Shown here: piece by piece, positions 27,740 through 39,326 of the stretch
Layout of the letters: every line of letters starts with the position of its first letter
Numbering within the stretch: position 1 is the first letter of the stretch
Assembly: GCF_005670685.2 (NCBI RefSeq)
Contig: NZ_CP062008.1
Location: 4,526,001 to 4,590,000 of the forward strand
Reading direction: 5' to 3'
Length of the DNA stretch: 64,000 bases
DNA from: Mycolicibacterium mucogenicum DSM 44124
GTDB lineage: Bacteria > Actinomycetota > Actinomycetes > Mycobacteriales > Mycobacteriaceae
Made by a program: the position numbers and the translations under genes
The notes under the pieces: generated by a model
What the model saw: only the letters and a program-made list of their open reading frames with translations
Told to the model about the DNA's origin: nothing
The model's database searches: none

Positions 27740-28804
27740 CTCAGGCCTCTTCTAAATCCGCACGGACGAAATCGAACGCGAAGCGATCCGCGCCTAAGGC
27801 ATGGACCCGGATGATCCGAAGGCGTTGGAAGCCATCGAAGTGGTGCGCTGTGAGCTGGAGCTACTGCGATCACCTGATCAGCAACCGGGACTGGTCACCA
27901 GAGCCAGACGATCGCATTGCGCCCACCCCTGCACGAGACCCACTGTTGGTCACTTTGGCAGTTCATACGGAAGTTCTCACCGTCGCACACTGCGCCAGGA
28001 ACAGTGGTACAGCTGACGGCGCCCGGTACCGATAGCGTTCGATAGCTCGTCGACAGCCCACCCGTCGACACATACGTGTTGAGTACGTTCCTGACGAACT
28101 GACACGAGGTCTCGACGGTGCCTCGACCAGCCCGCACGCCGCCGTTCGAATATCCGTTGTCGCAGGTCTGGTGAGATTGGCTAATGTCCGCCCCCGTTAC
28201 CAGCGGCGGAGGCGACGCCGGCCAACTATTTGGCGCGGCCTGCGCGGTCTGGCTTGAAGCCGCCGGAGTCGGCTTCTCCGGCGAAACTGGGTGCTGCCAA
28301 GCTAGGTACGCGATAACGGCGCTCGCCGTCGTGACCACAAACGTCGGTACTTCCCAGCTACCCACGCGCCACTCCCCCACATGCCACGACGAGATTGTGA
28401 CAGGCACGCGAGTGGCTGGCACGGAACTTCACAGAAATTACCGGCAAACAGAAGGCCCTGCAGCACAAGCGGAAAAGCCGCAACAGGAGACGCGATTGGG
28501 ACTATAGACGTCGCCCTGACGCTCCTGCCAGGCTATGGCGCACAGCCCGCCGATTCGGCTCCGCCTGTTGAAAACAGACCGCGTCGCCCAAGTGCGTAAC
28601 CTTTTGCAGCGCAGCTGATTTGGTTACTTGTCAAGCACCCAGGCTGGGAAGCCGTCCTGGTGGCTGTACAGCAATAACCACGAGATGGCGGCGTGGGCCG
28701 GCGAAACGCTCGCGTCGACCTACAACCCGCATCACGCAGCCGAGGCGTTCAAGGTCGGCGCAAGTTGTGCGGAGCGAGGCTTATTCGCAGAGACCGCCCC
28801 AAAA
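27740..28804. mobile_element. Putative remnant of an element inserted at the groEL1 3' end
   Basis: About 1.07 kb between two direct copies of the groEL1 tail. It holds one membrane-anchored protein gene on the minus strand and fragments without complete genes, including a short open stretch at 28628-28800 whose translation contains WWLYSNNHEMAAWAGETLA. No integrase or transposase gene is recognisable. The layout fits an integrated element that brought its own replacement of the target gene's 3' end and then decayed. A simple tandem duplication with inserted sequence is the alternative. Confidence 0.5.
27895..28422 (-). CDS. Membrane-anchored protein with Cys-rich extracytoplasmic domain
   Basis: Up to 175 residues: a transmembrane helix (PTFVVTTASAVIAYLAW), a Pro/Ala linker, and a C-terminal domain with TSCQFVRNVLNTYVS, six Cys and final CRGGRNAIVWLW. 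Domains with TSCxFxxNV and a terminal C-x-GG pattern recur in mycobacterial surface proteins and kinase sensor parts, as I recall. ATG 28422 gives a long polar leader; an internal GTG about 14 codons later is possible. It is the only plausible gene inside the scar. Confidence 0.5.
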   Translation of the reverse strand: MPATRVPVTISSWHVGEWRVGSWEVPTFVVTTASAVIAYLAWQHPVSPEKPTPAASSQTAQAAPNSWPASPPPLVTGADISQSHQTCDNGYSNGGVRAGRGTVETSCQFVRNVLNTYVSTGGLSTSYRTLSVPGAVSCTTVPGAVCDGENFRMNCQSDQQWVSCRGGRNAIVWLW

Positions 28805-30511
<1,707 letters not shown>

Positions 30512-30554
30512 TCACCGTGCGGGCACGGGGATTTCCGGGGCGGGACACGAATGC

Positions 30555-30854
30555 TTACTTGGAAACGACAGCCAGCACGTCGCGGGCAGAGAGGATCAGG
30601 TACTCCTCGCCGTTGTACTTGATCTCGGTGCCGCCGTACTTGCTGTAGATGACGGTGTCGCCCTCGGCAACGTCCAGGGGGATCCGCTTCTCGCCGTCCT
30701 CATCCCAGCGGCCGGGGCCAACTGCGACGACGGTGCCTTCCTGCGGCTTTTCCTTGGCGGTGTCAGGGATGACCAGACCGGAAGCGGTCGTGGTCTCGGC
30801 CTCGTTGGCCTGAACGAGGATCTTGTCCTCGAGTGGCTTGATGTTGACTGCCAC
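30555..30854 (-). CDS. groES: 10 kDa co-chaperonin GroES
   Basis: 99 residues from GTG 30854 ([20 protein letters not shown]), almost identical to M. tuberculosis GroES as remembered. It caps the GroEL folding chamber. GGAGGGCT (30861-30868) is the ribosome site. First gene of the groESL operon with CIRCE upstream. A longer in-frame reading to 30980 has no family similarity and overlaps the promoter. Confidence 0.96.
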
Positions 30855-30980
30855 GATGGAAGCCCTCCACTTGGTTGGTATGTCGATCCAGGGCCAATCC
30901 CCGGATGCCAGGTTGTTCGGCAAGCGTCCTGACCACACACCGTCGTCGCGGGTGCCGGAGCGCGGTTGGCCGCGTGCCAC

Positions 30981-31007
30981 CTAGCACTCTATACACGCGA
31001 GTGCTAG
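30981..31007 (-). promoter_or_regulatory. CIRCE operator with embedded -10 box
   Basis: CTAGCACTC, nine bases, GAGTGCTAG: a near-perfect CIRCE element, the HrcA repressor site. On the minus strand TTGAGC lies upstream and TATAGA lies inside the spacer, so HrcA binding would block the groES promoter until heat shock. Confidence 0.95.
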
Positions 31008-31065
31008 CGCTCAAGGGTGGGGCAGTGCCGGATTCGGCGAACTCGCTGTGGGCTGAAACAGCAGG

Positions 31066-31848
31066 CTACTCAGCCGCCGGTGACGTGTTGACCAGGAGCA
31101 GGTTGGACGTCGCCCGATGAGTGATGGTGTTGGCCGTCGATCCGAGAACCCGGGCGAAGCCCGCCATGCCCCGGTTCCCGATCACGACGACGTCGTATTC
31201 GGCGGCCGCGAGCACGTCAGCCGGGTCGCCGACCAGCGCCAGCCGCTCCAACGAGCCGGTGATTCCCAGTAGGCCTTCGACGGCGTTCAGCGTCTCCTCG
31301 GCCGCAGCGGGGTCGCCGGCGACCGTGACCAGGATCGGCCGGGCGCCGAGTGCGGCCGCCAGGTCGTACCCGGCACGGACCGCACGCACCGAGGTGTCGG
31401 AGCCGTCGGTGGCCAGGGCGATCGTCCGTACGGCCGCAACCGGCTTGCGCACGAACAACACGTCGACGGGGCTGTGGTGCGACAGTTCGTTCGAGGTACT
31501 CCCCCAGAACCTGCTGGACGTGTGGCCGAGACCCGCAGCACCGACCACGATCAGCGGCCGCTCGGCCTGCGCGGCGGCGTCGACGAGGGCGTCGAACGCG
31601 CTGCCCTTCACCGGAACCTTCTCGATCGTCGTGACGCCCAGCGCGGTGAGATCGACGTCGGCGCCCTCGGCCGTCAGATCGGCCCACGGCTGTTCCCGTC
31701 CGCCCGGTACCGAAACGCTGGGCTTCCAAGCGGTGACGACGGTGACCGGCGCACCGAGGCCGGCCGCCACGACGCCGGCGACGCTGACCGCGTCGGTCGC
31801 CTCGTCGGACCCATCGGTGCCGACGACGATTCTGGAATAGGACGCCAT
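31066..31848 (-). CDS. Universal stress protein, two-domain
   Basis: 260 residues with two USP domains in tandem. Each starts with an ATP-site Asp strand (RIVVGTDGSDEA; TIALATDGSDTS) and the second ends in GNRGMAGFARVLGSTANTI, the G-2x-G-9x-G-S/T nucleotide motif; the first has a variant VGAAGLGHTSSRFWGSTSNEL. Such proteins bind ATP and respond to hypoxia in mycobacteria. Last gene of a minus-strand operon with the DUF445 and Abi-alpha genes. Confidence 0.9.
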   Translation of the reverse strand: MASYSRIVVGTDGSDEATDAVSVAGVVAAGLGAPVTVVTAWKPSVSVPGGREQPWADLTAEGADVDLTALGVTTIEKVPVKGSAFDALVDAAAQAERPLIVVGAAGLGHTSSRFWGSTSNELSHHSPVDVLFVRKPVAAVRTIALATDGSDTSVRAVRAGYDLAAALGARPILVTVAGDPAAAEETLNAVEGLLGITGSLERLALVGDPADVLAAAEYDVVVIGNRGMAGFARVLGSTANTITHRATSNLLLVNTSPAAE

Positions 31849-31870
31849 GGCGGCCCTTTCGGTCGGGGTG

Positions 31871-33292
31871 TCAGGCACCGAAGACGAGGATGTGGACGGC
31901 GCCGACGAGGATGCCCAGGAGTCCGCCGTGGGCGTACAGCAGCCAGGCGTCCTGCTCGATGGCCGAATAGAGCATCTCGCCGAACTTGTCCGGCGGCAGC
32001 GCCCGGAACTTCTCCGTCGCGAACGTCTCGATCTTCTTGGCCTGGGTCTTGTTGAACCCGGGGTCGTAGAGGACGCTCGGGGCGAAATCGACCAGCTTGT
32101 CCCCGGCGCCACGTTGCAGTCCTTCGACATCGACGACTCCGAACGAGTTGCGGGCGACGACCAGGTACGGACCCAGGATGCGCTCGGCTTCTTCTCCGAC
32201 CGCGGACTGGATCAGCGCGCGGGTCTTGTCCGCGCTGGCACCGTTGAGCAGTTCGTGCGCGAAGTTCTTGACCGTCAGGACCTGTAACGACAGCATCGTG
32301 GGGAGTTCGTGGGCGGCCTGGTGCTGCCGCTTCGCGAAAAGCCCTTGCTTCCACAGGTATTTGTAGCGTGGCTGTGGCTCGCCGGGCTCGAACACCACCT
32401 TGATCGCGATGATGTTGACGACGATGCCGATCACCGCGGCCCCGCCGAGCACCCACAGCCAGGTCGGCAGGAAATGCAGGATCGAGTCGAGGAACCCCGG
32501 CAGGTGGATGGCGAAACCGCCATGGGCCGCAGCGTGTTCGCGCGCCTCATCGCTGGAGTAGTAGATCAGCGACAGCCACAGCGCGAGCAGCACACCGAAC
32601 GGAAAGCCCAGCGCGCCGACGCGCACCATGAAGCGCAGCTCGGGCACCGCCATGCCTTTGATGATGTCCCGCAACACTTCCGGGTTGCGACGCAGGAAGT
32701 TGACGGTCATCAGCTTGACGTTCAGCAGCTGGTCGATGTTCTCGCCGATCTTGGCGAAGGCCCGCTTGGAGATGGTCGGCAACTCGGCGTCGACGGTCTG
32801 CAGCACCTCGTCCTTCAACGGCTGCGGGAGCGACCGCCACATCTGCGGATGTCGGGCCTCGATGATCTCGGTGGTCAGCCGGCCGATATCCGGCCTGGCT
32901 GCCACCGCAATGGCTTTCGCGAGTTTGTCGGGATTGAGTTGTTCGTAGAAGTCCGAAATCTTGCCGATCCGGGCTATCGAGGTGTCGACGATGAGGCTGG
33001 CCATCTTCTCGGCGCGACACGGGATGAATCCCTGAAAACCCAGAATTCCGTTGGGTGCAAAGGTCGGCAGAATCTGGACCTTGCGGGGCAGAAAGGGAAA
33101 TATCCGTTTCAAGCCTGGCACATAGAAGCCGGTGAACCGGACGGGCGCGAACAACATGATGACGCCGGTCCAGTTGGTGATCAAGCCGGCGATCGCGCTG
33201 AAGATCGGCACGCTGATGATGTCGACGACGAATTTCGATTGTCCGGTGAGCTCCTCCCAATCAAGAAAGGGCCCGGCGGCGAGCGTTGTCAT
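31871..33292 (-). CDS. DUF445 membrane protein
   Basis: 473 residues. N-terminal membrane segment (VDIISVPIFSAIAGLITNWTGVIMLF), long amphipathic helices in the middle, two further membrane segments (FPFGVLLALWLSLIYY; WVLGGAAVIGIVVNIIAIKVVF) and a C-terminal one. NWTG and NIIAIKVVFEP are the DUF445 family's repeated signatures. Function unknown. 22 bases before the stress protein gene and 29 after the Abi-alpha gene. Confidence 0.8.
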   Translation of the reverse strand: MTTLAAGPFLDWEELTGQSKFVVDIISVPIFSAIAGLITNWTGVIMLFAPVRFTGFYVPGLKRIFPFLPRKVQILPTFAPNGILGFQGFIPCRAEKMASLIVDTSIARIGKISDFYEQLNPDKLAKAIAVAARPDIGRLTTEIIEARHPQMWRSLPQPLKDEVLQTVDAELPTISKRAFAKIGENIDQLLNVKLMTVNFLRRNPEVLRDIIKGMAVPELRFMVRVGALGFPFGVLLALWLSLIYYSSDEAREHAAAHGGFAIHLPGFLDSILHFLPTWLWVLGGAAVIGIVVNIIAIKVVFEPGEPQPRYKYLWKQGLFAKRQHQAAHELPTMLSLQVLTVKNFAHELLNGASADKTRALIQSAVGEEAERILGPYLVVARNSFGVVDVEGLQRGAGDKLVDFAPSVLYDPGFNKTQAKKIETFATEKFRALPPDKFGEMLYSAIEQDAWLLYAHGGLLGILVGAVHILVFGA

Positions 33293-33321
33293 GAAATATC
33301 CCTGGGCTTGTCGGGGTCGGA

Positions 33322-34425
33322 TCAGTGCTTGGGTTTGTGCGCGGCGAGATCTGGCGGACCTTTCCCGATGATCTTGTCGCCGCGCTCATCAGTGGCCCAT
33401 CCCCCGGCGTTGTAGCCGTCGGTGTCGATGCAGACCTCGCAGAACTGTTGGCCGAATTCCGACAGATAGATGCTGCGGTACACGCTGATGGTCTTGGGTA
33501 TCACCTCGGTCACCTCGAGTGCGCGTGGTTGCACCTCGAGCAGCGCATAGCGCCGGTAGTCGGCCACTGGCTCAGACGAAAAGCGCACCAGGCCAAGACG
33601 ATTGAGGTTCGCGAGATAGCGTTGGTCGGACTCCGGCCAACGACACCCGGCCATGTCCGCGATCATGTTCACGCCGCTGACGAGCCGCTCGGAGCCGACC
33701 TGGAACATCGTCTTCGTCCGGATGTCGATGGACGGCTGGGTGCCCGCGACGGCCAGGAAGCGCAGCATCCGAACTTCATCCGGCGCAAGCTCACTGAGGA
33801 TCTGGCCGAATGCCGGATGCCGGTGCGCCTGCTTGCGTGTCGGCTTCTGCGACTTGGCAATCAGGTCGTCGCCCCAGTGGCGCAGATCGGCGTCGCTGTC
33901 GTGCTTGGCAGCCTTCTTGTCCCCGTCGCGGTGTTCGAACTTCTTCTTGGCGGTGTCGCCGGAGCCCATCACGCGGCGCACCGGTGTGACGGCAACGCCG
34001 ATGACGGTGGCAGGATTCAGCGCCGACTCCGCGGCGCGCTTGAGGCCGCCGAAGAGTCCCGGGTTCTCGGCCGGCGCTGCGTCCGGCGCCACGACGGGCA
34101 GCACTGCGGTTGCGGCAGCAGCATTTTCGTCATCATCGTCAATATCGTCGCTGTCCTCGGTGACTTCCGAAGGCGACGCAATGGCTGCCGACGCCGGGTG
34201 CGTCTCGCGTCCGGGCAGCCGACTCAGAATATTGACGACCTTGAGCAGATCGCCGGCGGCATCCCGGGTCGATTGCACGGCGGCCGCGATGTCCCGGGCG
34301 GTGTCGATGCCCAGCTTGGTGAGCGGATCGACTATGGCGCCCAAGGGATTACTGCTTTGATCTTGACCGTGATCGTCGGAGGGCGATGCACCACGCGCTT
34401 TGTCGGATTTTGGATCGTCGCCCAT
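33322..34425 (-). CDS. Abi-alpha family (DUF4393) protein
   Basis: 367 residues from ATG 34425, preceded by GGAGGCG. Low-complexity acidic stretch near residue 90-115 (SDDIDDDDENAA), then LSELAPDEVRMLRFLAVAG, and a C-terminal part with YRSIYLSEFGQQFCEVC, as in the Abi-alpha/DUF4393 family. That family is named after phage abortive infection proteins; a defence role here is unproven, and its operon with a stress protein suggests a general envelope or stress function. Confidence 0.7.
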   Translation of the reverse strand: MGDDPKSDKARGASPSDDHGQDQSSNPLGAIVDPLTKLGIDTARDIAAAVQSTRDAAGDLLKVVNILSRLPGRETHPASAAIASPSEVTEDSDDIDDDDENAAAATAVLPVVAPDAAPAENPGLFGGLKRAAESALNPATVIGVAVTPVRRVMGSGDTAKKKFEHRDGDKKAAKHDSDADLRHWGDDLIAKSQKPTRKQAHRHPAFGQILSELAPDEVRMLRFLAVAGTQPSIDIRTKTMFQVGSERLVSGVNMIADMAGCRWPESDQRYLANLNRLGLVRFSSEPVADYRRYALLEVQPRALEVTEVIPKTISVYRSIYLSEFGQQFCEVCIDTDGYNAGGWATDERGDKIIGKGPPDLAAHKPKH

Positions 34426-34610
34426 TATTCGCCTCCGTCGGACTGTGCGAGTAATTATCCAAAGGACCGGCTCGCTGATATGCGTTTCGCAGTGATCCAA
34501 AAACTACTGACGGCAGCGCAAGCGAACTACGTCGCAAACAGCCAAAGTTCGTACCGCACCCGGGGCACGCGTTGTCGACGGTCCACAAATGGGCCCGCAA
34601 CGACGAATTG

Positions 34611-35879
34611 TCAGTTCAGAACGGCCTGACCGAACCAGTGGCAGAGCAGCAATGCGACCTCGACCTCGATGCGATCGTCGACAATCGGCGTGCCCCGGCG
34701 ACTGATCGCGCGGTTCACCCGGTACTTGATCGAATTCGAATGCAGGTGCATTTCGTCGGCGGCGGCCTTGAAACTCGACCCAGTCCGCAGGAACACGCGC
34801 AATGTCTCGCGCAGCCGTTCGTCGTTCTCGGTGTCGCTCGCGAGCGGGCCCAGGATTTCGGCCACCCAGGCGCCGACGGATCCGACGTTGTCGCCGAGCA
34901 GCGTGGCGACGGGTAGCCCTGGGTCGCTCGCCGCGGTGATGCGCCGGTCGGCCGAGCCCGACACGACCGCGACCGCGCGGGCGTCCACTGCCTGCTCGTG
35001 CGAACGCCGGAACCCTTCGATGCCGGGCAACGGATTGCCCAGCGCGATCCATGGCGAATCCTGTTGTGTCGCGGCGTATTCCCGGATCCGGTCCGACGCG
35101 CCCTCGGCGCCCTGCGCCGACAACGGCAGCCAGACCCACGCGGTGAGGTGGTCGACCGACAGGAACAACGGCGGCTCATGGGTGCCGAGCGACGTGGCGA
35201 GATGGTTCGCGAACCGCTCCATGCGGACGAGCTCGTCGCCGCCGTTGTCATCGGGGTACCACAGCGCCAGCGCCAGGTGCACGCGCCGCAGCGGGTAGCG
35301 GATCTCCTCGGTGAGCTCGTCGACATCGCCGCTGGCCGCGGTGAGAATGGCCCGAACCCGCTGCGCCCGCATGCTGTTCCGGTTCTCCACCCAGCGGTCG
35401 TACTCCTGCTGGTAGGTGATGAGGACCTGCTGCGAAATCCAGTCGATGTAACCGAACGCGACGGTCTGGAAGTACTTGAAAACGTCGAGGCCCCACCGCG
35501 GATCCATGTCCGAGTCGGCGATCTCGTCGAGCACGAAGTTCATCACTTCCTGGTGGCCCAGCCGGTAGGCGCGCACCACCGCGTTTGCGGACACCCCACG
35601 CTGGGCCATCCGCCGCGCGTGTTCGAGCGACTCCGTCGGCGGTACGACATCCTGGATCGGAATCCGGTGCCGAATGGAGGCGAAGACCGTTTCGACGTTG
35701 GCCGCGACGGTGTGCGCCTGCAATTCGAGCAGCTGCGCATCGTCGCTGAGCTCTGCGATCTCGGTCAGAAGAATCTTCTGGATCGACTGTGTGATGTCGC
35801 CCAACTTGCCGTCGAGCGCGCCAATGATCTGTGCTGCGCGTGCGACGACGCTCCCCTCATCGACGCGTCTTTCCGGCAT
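34611..35879 (-). CDS. PucR/CdaR-type transcription regulator
   Basis: About 422 residues. A long N-terminal helical sensory part is followed by a GGDEF-like central fold and a C-terminal PucR HTH (LRVFLRTGSSFKAAADEMHL, then SIKYRVNRA). These regulators activate catabolic operons. ATG 35879 was chosen; an upstream TTG at 35918 is also open. It diverges from the P450-Rieske-ChoD operon and is the obvious candidate regulator. Confidence 0.85.
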   Translation of the reverse strand: MPERRVDEGSVVARAAQIIGALDGKLGDITQSIQKILLTEIAELSDDAQLLELQAHTVAANVETVFASIRHRIPIQDVVPPTESLEHARRMAQRGVSANAVVRAYRLGHQEVMNFVLDEIADSDMDPRWGLDVFKYFQTVAFGYIDWISQQVLITYQQEYDRWVENRNSMRAQRVRAILTAASGDVDELTEEIRYPLRRVHLALALWYPDDNGGDELVRMERFANHLATSLGTHEPPLFLSVDHLTAWVWLPLSAQGAEGASDRIREYAATQQDSPWIALGNPLPGIEGFRRSHEQAVDARAVAVVSGSADRRITAASDPGLPVATLLGDNVGSVGAWVAEILGPLASDTENDERLRETLRVFLRTGSSFKAAADEMHLHSNSIKYRVNRAISRRGTPIVDDRIEVEVALLLCHWFGQAVLN

Positions 35880-36045
35880 GAACTGACCGTAGATCACGAG
35901 GCCCCGAAGTTGCTGCAAATCGGGCTTTGTCGCCGCACGACAACGACGCTCCGCAAACGCCCCGAGAGTTGGTCGTCCCGAGACGTCGATCGCGGCGGCC
36001 GCGATGAATAGCTTTCGTAAACATCAGACCAACGAGGAGGGCAAC

Positions 36046-37323
36046 GTGACTACCGCCGCCGCAACCGAAGTGGACCTCGCCGCCGTCGACCTTGCCGACC
36101 CGGCGGTGTGGGACGACGGTCCGCCGTACGAGTTGTTCGCCCGCATGCAACGCGAAGACCCCGTGCACTACAGCCCGCAGCGCACTGTCCCCGGCGAAGG
36201 CGGCTTCTGGTCCATCACCCGCTTCGACGACGTGCGCACCGTCAGCCGCGACCATCGCACGTTCTCGTCCGAGAAGCGCGGCATCTTCAACGTCGACGAC
36301 ATCGGGGTACCGCTGGATATCCAGCGCCTGCAGCTGATTTCGATGGACCCGCCGCGACACGACCGACTCAAGGCCCTCGTCATCAAGGCATTCACACCCG
36401 AACGCGTCGCTGCTCACGAAGAGGCCATCAAGCAGATCATCAACGACGTCCTCGACAGCGTGGCCGACCGCGAGAGCTTCGACCTGGTCCGCGACGTCGC
36501 CCGGCCGGTGCCGGCCCGGGTGATCGGCTCGATGCTCGGGACGCCCGCCGAGGACGACGAGCGCCTCGTCTACTGGACCAATGTGTTCAGCGCGTTCGAG
36601 GACCCGGAAATCCGCAAGCAGTGGGATGACGCCGGCGCCATCGTCGGCGAGATCATCACGTACCTCAACGACCAGATGGCACAGCGGCGAGACAACCCGC
36701 GCGACGACCTGATCACCGCGGTGATGAACGCCGAGGTGGACGGCGAGAAGCTCACGGAACTCGAGATGGCCACGTTCTTCGTGCTGCTCATGACGGCCGG
36801 CAACGACTCGACGCGCGCCACCTACAGCGCGACGATGCTGGCCCTGATGCAGAACCCGGATCAGCTGATCCTGCTGCAGGAGAACCCGGAGCTGCTCGAA
36901 CCCACCGTCGAGGAGGGCCTGCGCCACGCGCCCGCCTTCGCCTTCATGGGCCGGGCCGCGACCACCGATTTCGAGCTGCACGGCAAGCAGATCAAAGAAG
37001 GCGACCGGCTGCTGCTGTGGTACCTGGCGTCCAACCGGGACGAGACCGTCTTCGAGAATCCGCACGAGTTCGACATCACCCGCGAGGGGCTGGCGGACAC
37101 GCACCAGGCCTTCGGCGGCCGCGGCAAGCACTTCTGCCTCGGCGCCAACCTGGCGCGCCTCGAACTGAAGCTGTGGATTCAAGAGACCGTCCGACGGTTC
37201 CCGGACCTCACGCTGGACGGCGATCCCACCCGAGTGCGGGCGCTGTTCCTGAACCAGTACAAGTCGATCCCCGTCCGGCGCGCGGCGATGAGCCGCTCGG
37301 GCGAAGAACAGAGGGCACTGTGA
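36046..37323 (+). CDS. Cytochrome P450
   Basis: 425 residues. I-helix oxygen site TAGNDST, ExxR in VEEGLRHAP, haem loop FGGRGKHFCLG with C364 as thiolate ligand. Soluble bacterial type, similar in layout to the mycobacterial steroid- and lipid-acting P450s. GAGGAGGGC (36034-36042) directs the GTG start at 36046. Its stop overlaps the reductase start as GTGA, so its electrons probably come from that reductase. Substrate unknown; a sterol-like compound is suggested by choD in the operon. Confidence 0.9.
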   Translation: MTTAAATEVDLAAVDLADPAVWDDGPPYELFARMQREDPVHYSPQRTVPGEGGFWSITRFDDVRTVSRDHRTFSSEKRGIFNVDDIGVPLDIQRLQLISMDPPRHDRLKALVIKAFTPERVAAHEEAIKQIINDVLDSVADRESFDLVRDVARPVPARVIGSMLGTPAEDDERLVYWTNVFSAFEDPEIRKQWDDAGAIVGEIITYLNDQMAQRRDNPRDDLITAVMNAEVDGEKLTELEMATFFVLLMTAGNDSTRATYSATMLALMQNPDQLILLQENPELLEPTVEEGLRHAPAFAFMGRAATTDFELHGKQIKEGDRLLLWYLASNRDETVFENPHEFDITREGLADTHQAFGGRGKHFCLGANLARLELKLWIQETVRRFPDLTLDGDPTRVRALFLNQYKSIPVRRAAMSRSGEEQRAL

Positions 37324-38294
37324 GTAACGCTGCATACCGGGAAGTCGAGGTCGACCTGGAGGTGCGTCGGCGCGAGCAGTCAGCAGACGGTGTCGTCACG
37401 CTGACTCTCGCCGACCCGTCCGGCGCGGACCTGCCCGAGTGGACCCCCGGCGCTCACATCGACCTGGTCATGTCGCCGTCGCTGACGCGGCAGTACTCCC
37501 TGTGCGGCAGCACCGCCAGCCGCAGCGAGTGGCAGGTGGGCATCCTGCTCGACCCCAACAGCCGAGGTGGCTCGCAGTACGTCCACGACAAGCTGCACGA
37601 GGGCACCACGGTCCGGGTGCGCGGGCCGCGCAACCACTTCGCGCTCGTGAATTCGCCGCGCTACCAGTTCGTCGCGGGCGGTATCGGCATCACGCCGATG
37701 CTCCCGATGATCGAGGCCGCCGAGGCCACGGGCGCCGCCTGGGAGTTGATCTACGGCGGCAGCGCCCGCTCGTCGATGGCGTACCTGGACGCGCTGGAAC
37801 GCTTCGGCGACCGCGTGACCATCTGTGCGCGCGATGAGCATGGCGACGCTTTCCGAACGAAGCTGGCGGCGGTGCTGGCGGCGCCGCAGGACAACACACT
37901 GGTCTACTGCTGTGGGCCCGAGGGCCTGCTGGACGCGGTCGAGAAGGGCTGCCAGGCCTGGCCCGACGGCAGCCTGCACCTCGAGCGCTTCTCGGCCAAG
38001 ACCATCGAGGAACCGGCCGACGCCCTCGACACGTTCGAGATCGAATGCCAGCGGTCCGGCATCACCCTGACCGTGCCGTCGGACAAGACGATCTACGACG
38101 TCGCCGAAGAAGCGGGCCTCGACGTGCTGGGGTCGTGCATGGAAGGCGTCTGCGGCACCTGTGAATGCGAAATCATCGCCGGCATCGGCGATCATCGCGA
38201 CTCCGTGCTCAACGACTCGGAGAAAGCGGAAAACAAAACCATCATGATCTGCGTCTCGCGCTCCCGGTCCGAAAGGCTGGTGCTCGACCTATGA
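37320..38294 (+). CDS. Phthalate-dioxygenase-type reductase (VanB-like)
   Basis: 324 residues in the order flavin domain (RQYSLCGSTAS), NAD domain (FVAGGIGITPMLPM; YCCGPEGLLDAV) and C-terminal plant-type [2Fe-2S] domain with CMEGVCGTCECEI plus a later Cys (MICVSRS). It moves electrons from NADH through FMN to a ferredoxin centre. It lies between the P450 and the Rieske oxygenase with overlapping starts and stops on both sides and could serve both. Confidence 0.92.
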   Translation: MSNAAYREVEVDLEVRRREQSADGVVTLTLADPSGADLPEWTPGAHIDLVMSPSLTRQYSLCGSTASRSEWQVGILLDPNSRGGSQYVHDKLHEGTTVRVRGPRNHFALVNSPRYQFVAGGIGITPMLPMIEAAEATGAAWELIYGGSARSSMAYLDALERFGDRVTICARDEHGDAFRTKLAAVLAAPQDNTLVYCCGPEGLLDAVEKGCQAWPDGSLHLERFSAKTIEEPADALDTFEIECQRSGITLTVPSDKTIYDVAEEAGLDVLGSCMEGVCGTCECEIIAGIGDHRDSVLNDSEKAENKTIMICVSRSRSERLVLDL

Positions 38295-39316
38295 GAACCA
38301 ACTACCCGTTGAACTGCTGGTACGTGGCCGCGCTCAGCGATGAGGTCGGCGAAGGACTGCTCGCCCGGCGTCTGCTGGACAAGCACGTGGTCCTGTACCG
38401 CCGCGCGTCCGGCGAAGTCGTCGCTCTCGAGGACCGCTGCGTGCACCGCGCCTATCCCCTGTCGGAGGGCCGACTGGACGGCGACCGAGTGGTCTGCGGC
38501 TATCACGGCTTCAGCTACAACCCCGACGGCTGTCTGGCCGACGTGCCGTCGCAGGAGAACGTGCCGCCCGGGGCCCGGGTGCCGGCGTACCCGGTCGTCG
38601 AGACCGCGCCGTTCATCTGGATCTGGCTCGGCGAGCCGCGCGCCGCGGCCCTGCGTCCGCCGCCACGCGTGCCGTGGTATCTCGACGGTACCGGCTGGAC
38701 CGGCTCCACCGAGGTCCTGCGCGTCGAGGCGAATTACCTTCTGCTGCATGAGCATTACCTCGACCTGACCGACGTCTTCGTCACCCGTCCGGAGATGGTG
38801 CCGCCGGATATTCAGCAGCTGCCGCCGCTCAACGAGGTCGAAATCTCCGAACGCTCCGTGGCCTATACCCGGGTGACTCAGCCGAGTCGCCTGGCACCGT
38901 GGGAGTCGGCGATCACCGGATTGCCCGAAGAGACGGTCGCCGTCCGGCGTGAAGAGGGGACGTTCGTGTCACCCGCGCTGCATACGCAGCACTACGCCAT
39001 CGACGTCATCGATGGAAAGTCGTACGAACTCTTGCGAATTCACGGATTCACGCCCGAATCCCCCGGCGCGACGCACGTCTTCCTGCAGTTGGCCCGCAAC
39101 TACGACAGCGCCGAGGACTCCATCACCGAGTACCTGCGGATCATGTTCCACGAGTGGGCCATCCGCAATGCCACGATCTTGGAGACGATCCAGCGGCGGC
39201 TCGACGAACCCGGCGGCCGCCGGCGCGACATCAACGTCAAGGCCGACCGGGCCGCGATCCGGGCCCGCCGTATCGCGATGGACATGGTCGACGACGAAAC
39301 CAGCCGTTTCAACTGA
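38291..39316 (+). CDS. Rieske non-haem iron oxygenase (VanA-like)
   Basis: 341 residues. Rieske centre: CVHRAYPLSEG and CGYHGFSY (two Cys, two His). Catalytic mononuclear iron: HEHYLDLTD region supplies two His with a later Asp. Similar to O-demethylase and sterol-ring oxygenase alpha subunits. Start overlaps the reductase by ATGA. Probably hydroxylates or demethylates the compound handled by the operon. Confidence 0.9.
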   Translation: MRTNYPLNCWYVAALSDEVGEGLLARRLLDKHVVLYRRASGEVVALEDRCVHRAYPLSEGRLDGDRVVCGYHGFSYNPDGCLADVPSQENVPPGARVPAYPVVETAPFIWIWLGEPRAAALRPPPRVPWYLDGTGWTGSTEVLRVEANYLLLHEHYLDLTDVFVTRPEMVPPDIQQLPPLNEVEISERSVAYTRVTQPSRLAPWESAITGLPEETVAVRREEGTFVSPALHTQHYAIDVIDGKSYELLRIHGFTPESPGATHVFLQLARNYDSAEDSITEYLRIMFHEWAIRNATILETIQRRLDEPGGRRRDINVKADRAAIRARRIAMDMVDDETSRFN

Positions 39317-39326
39317 GGAGAAGTAC

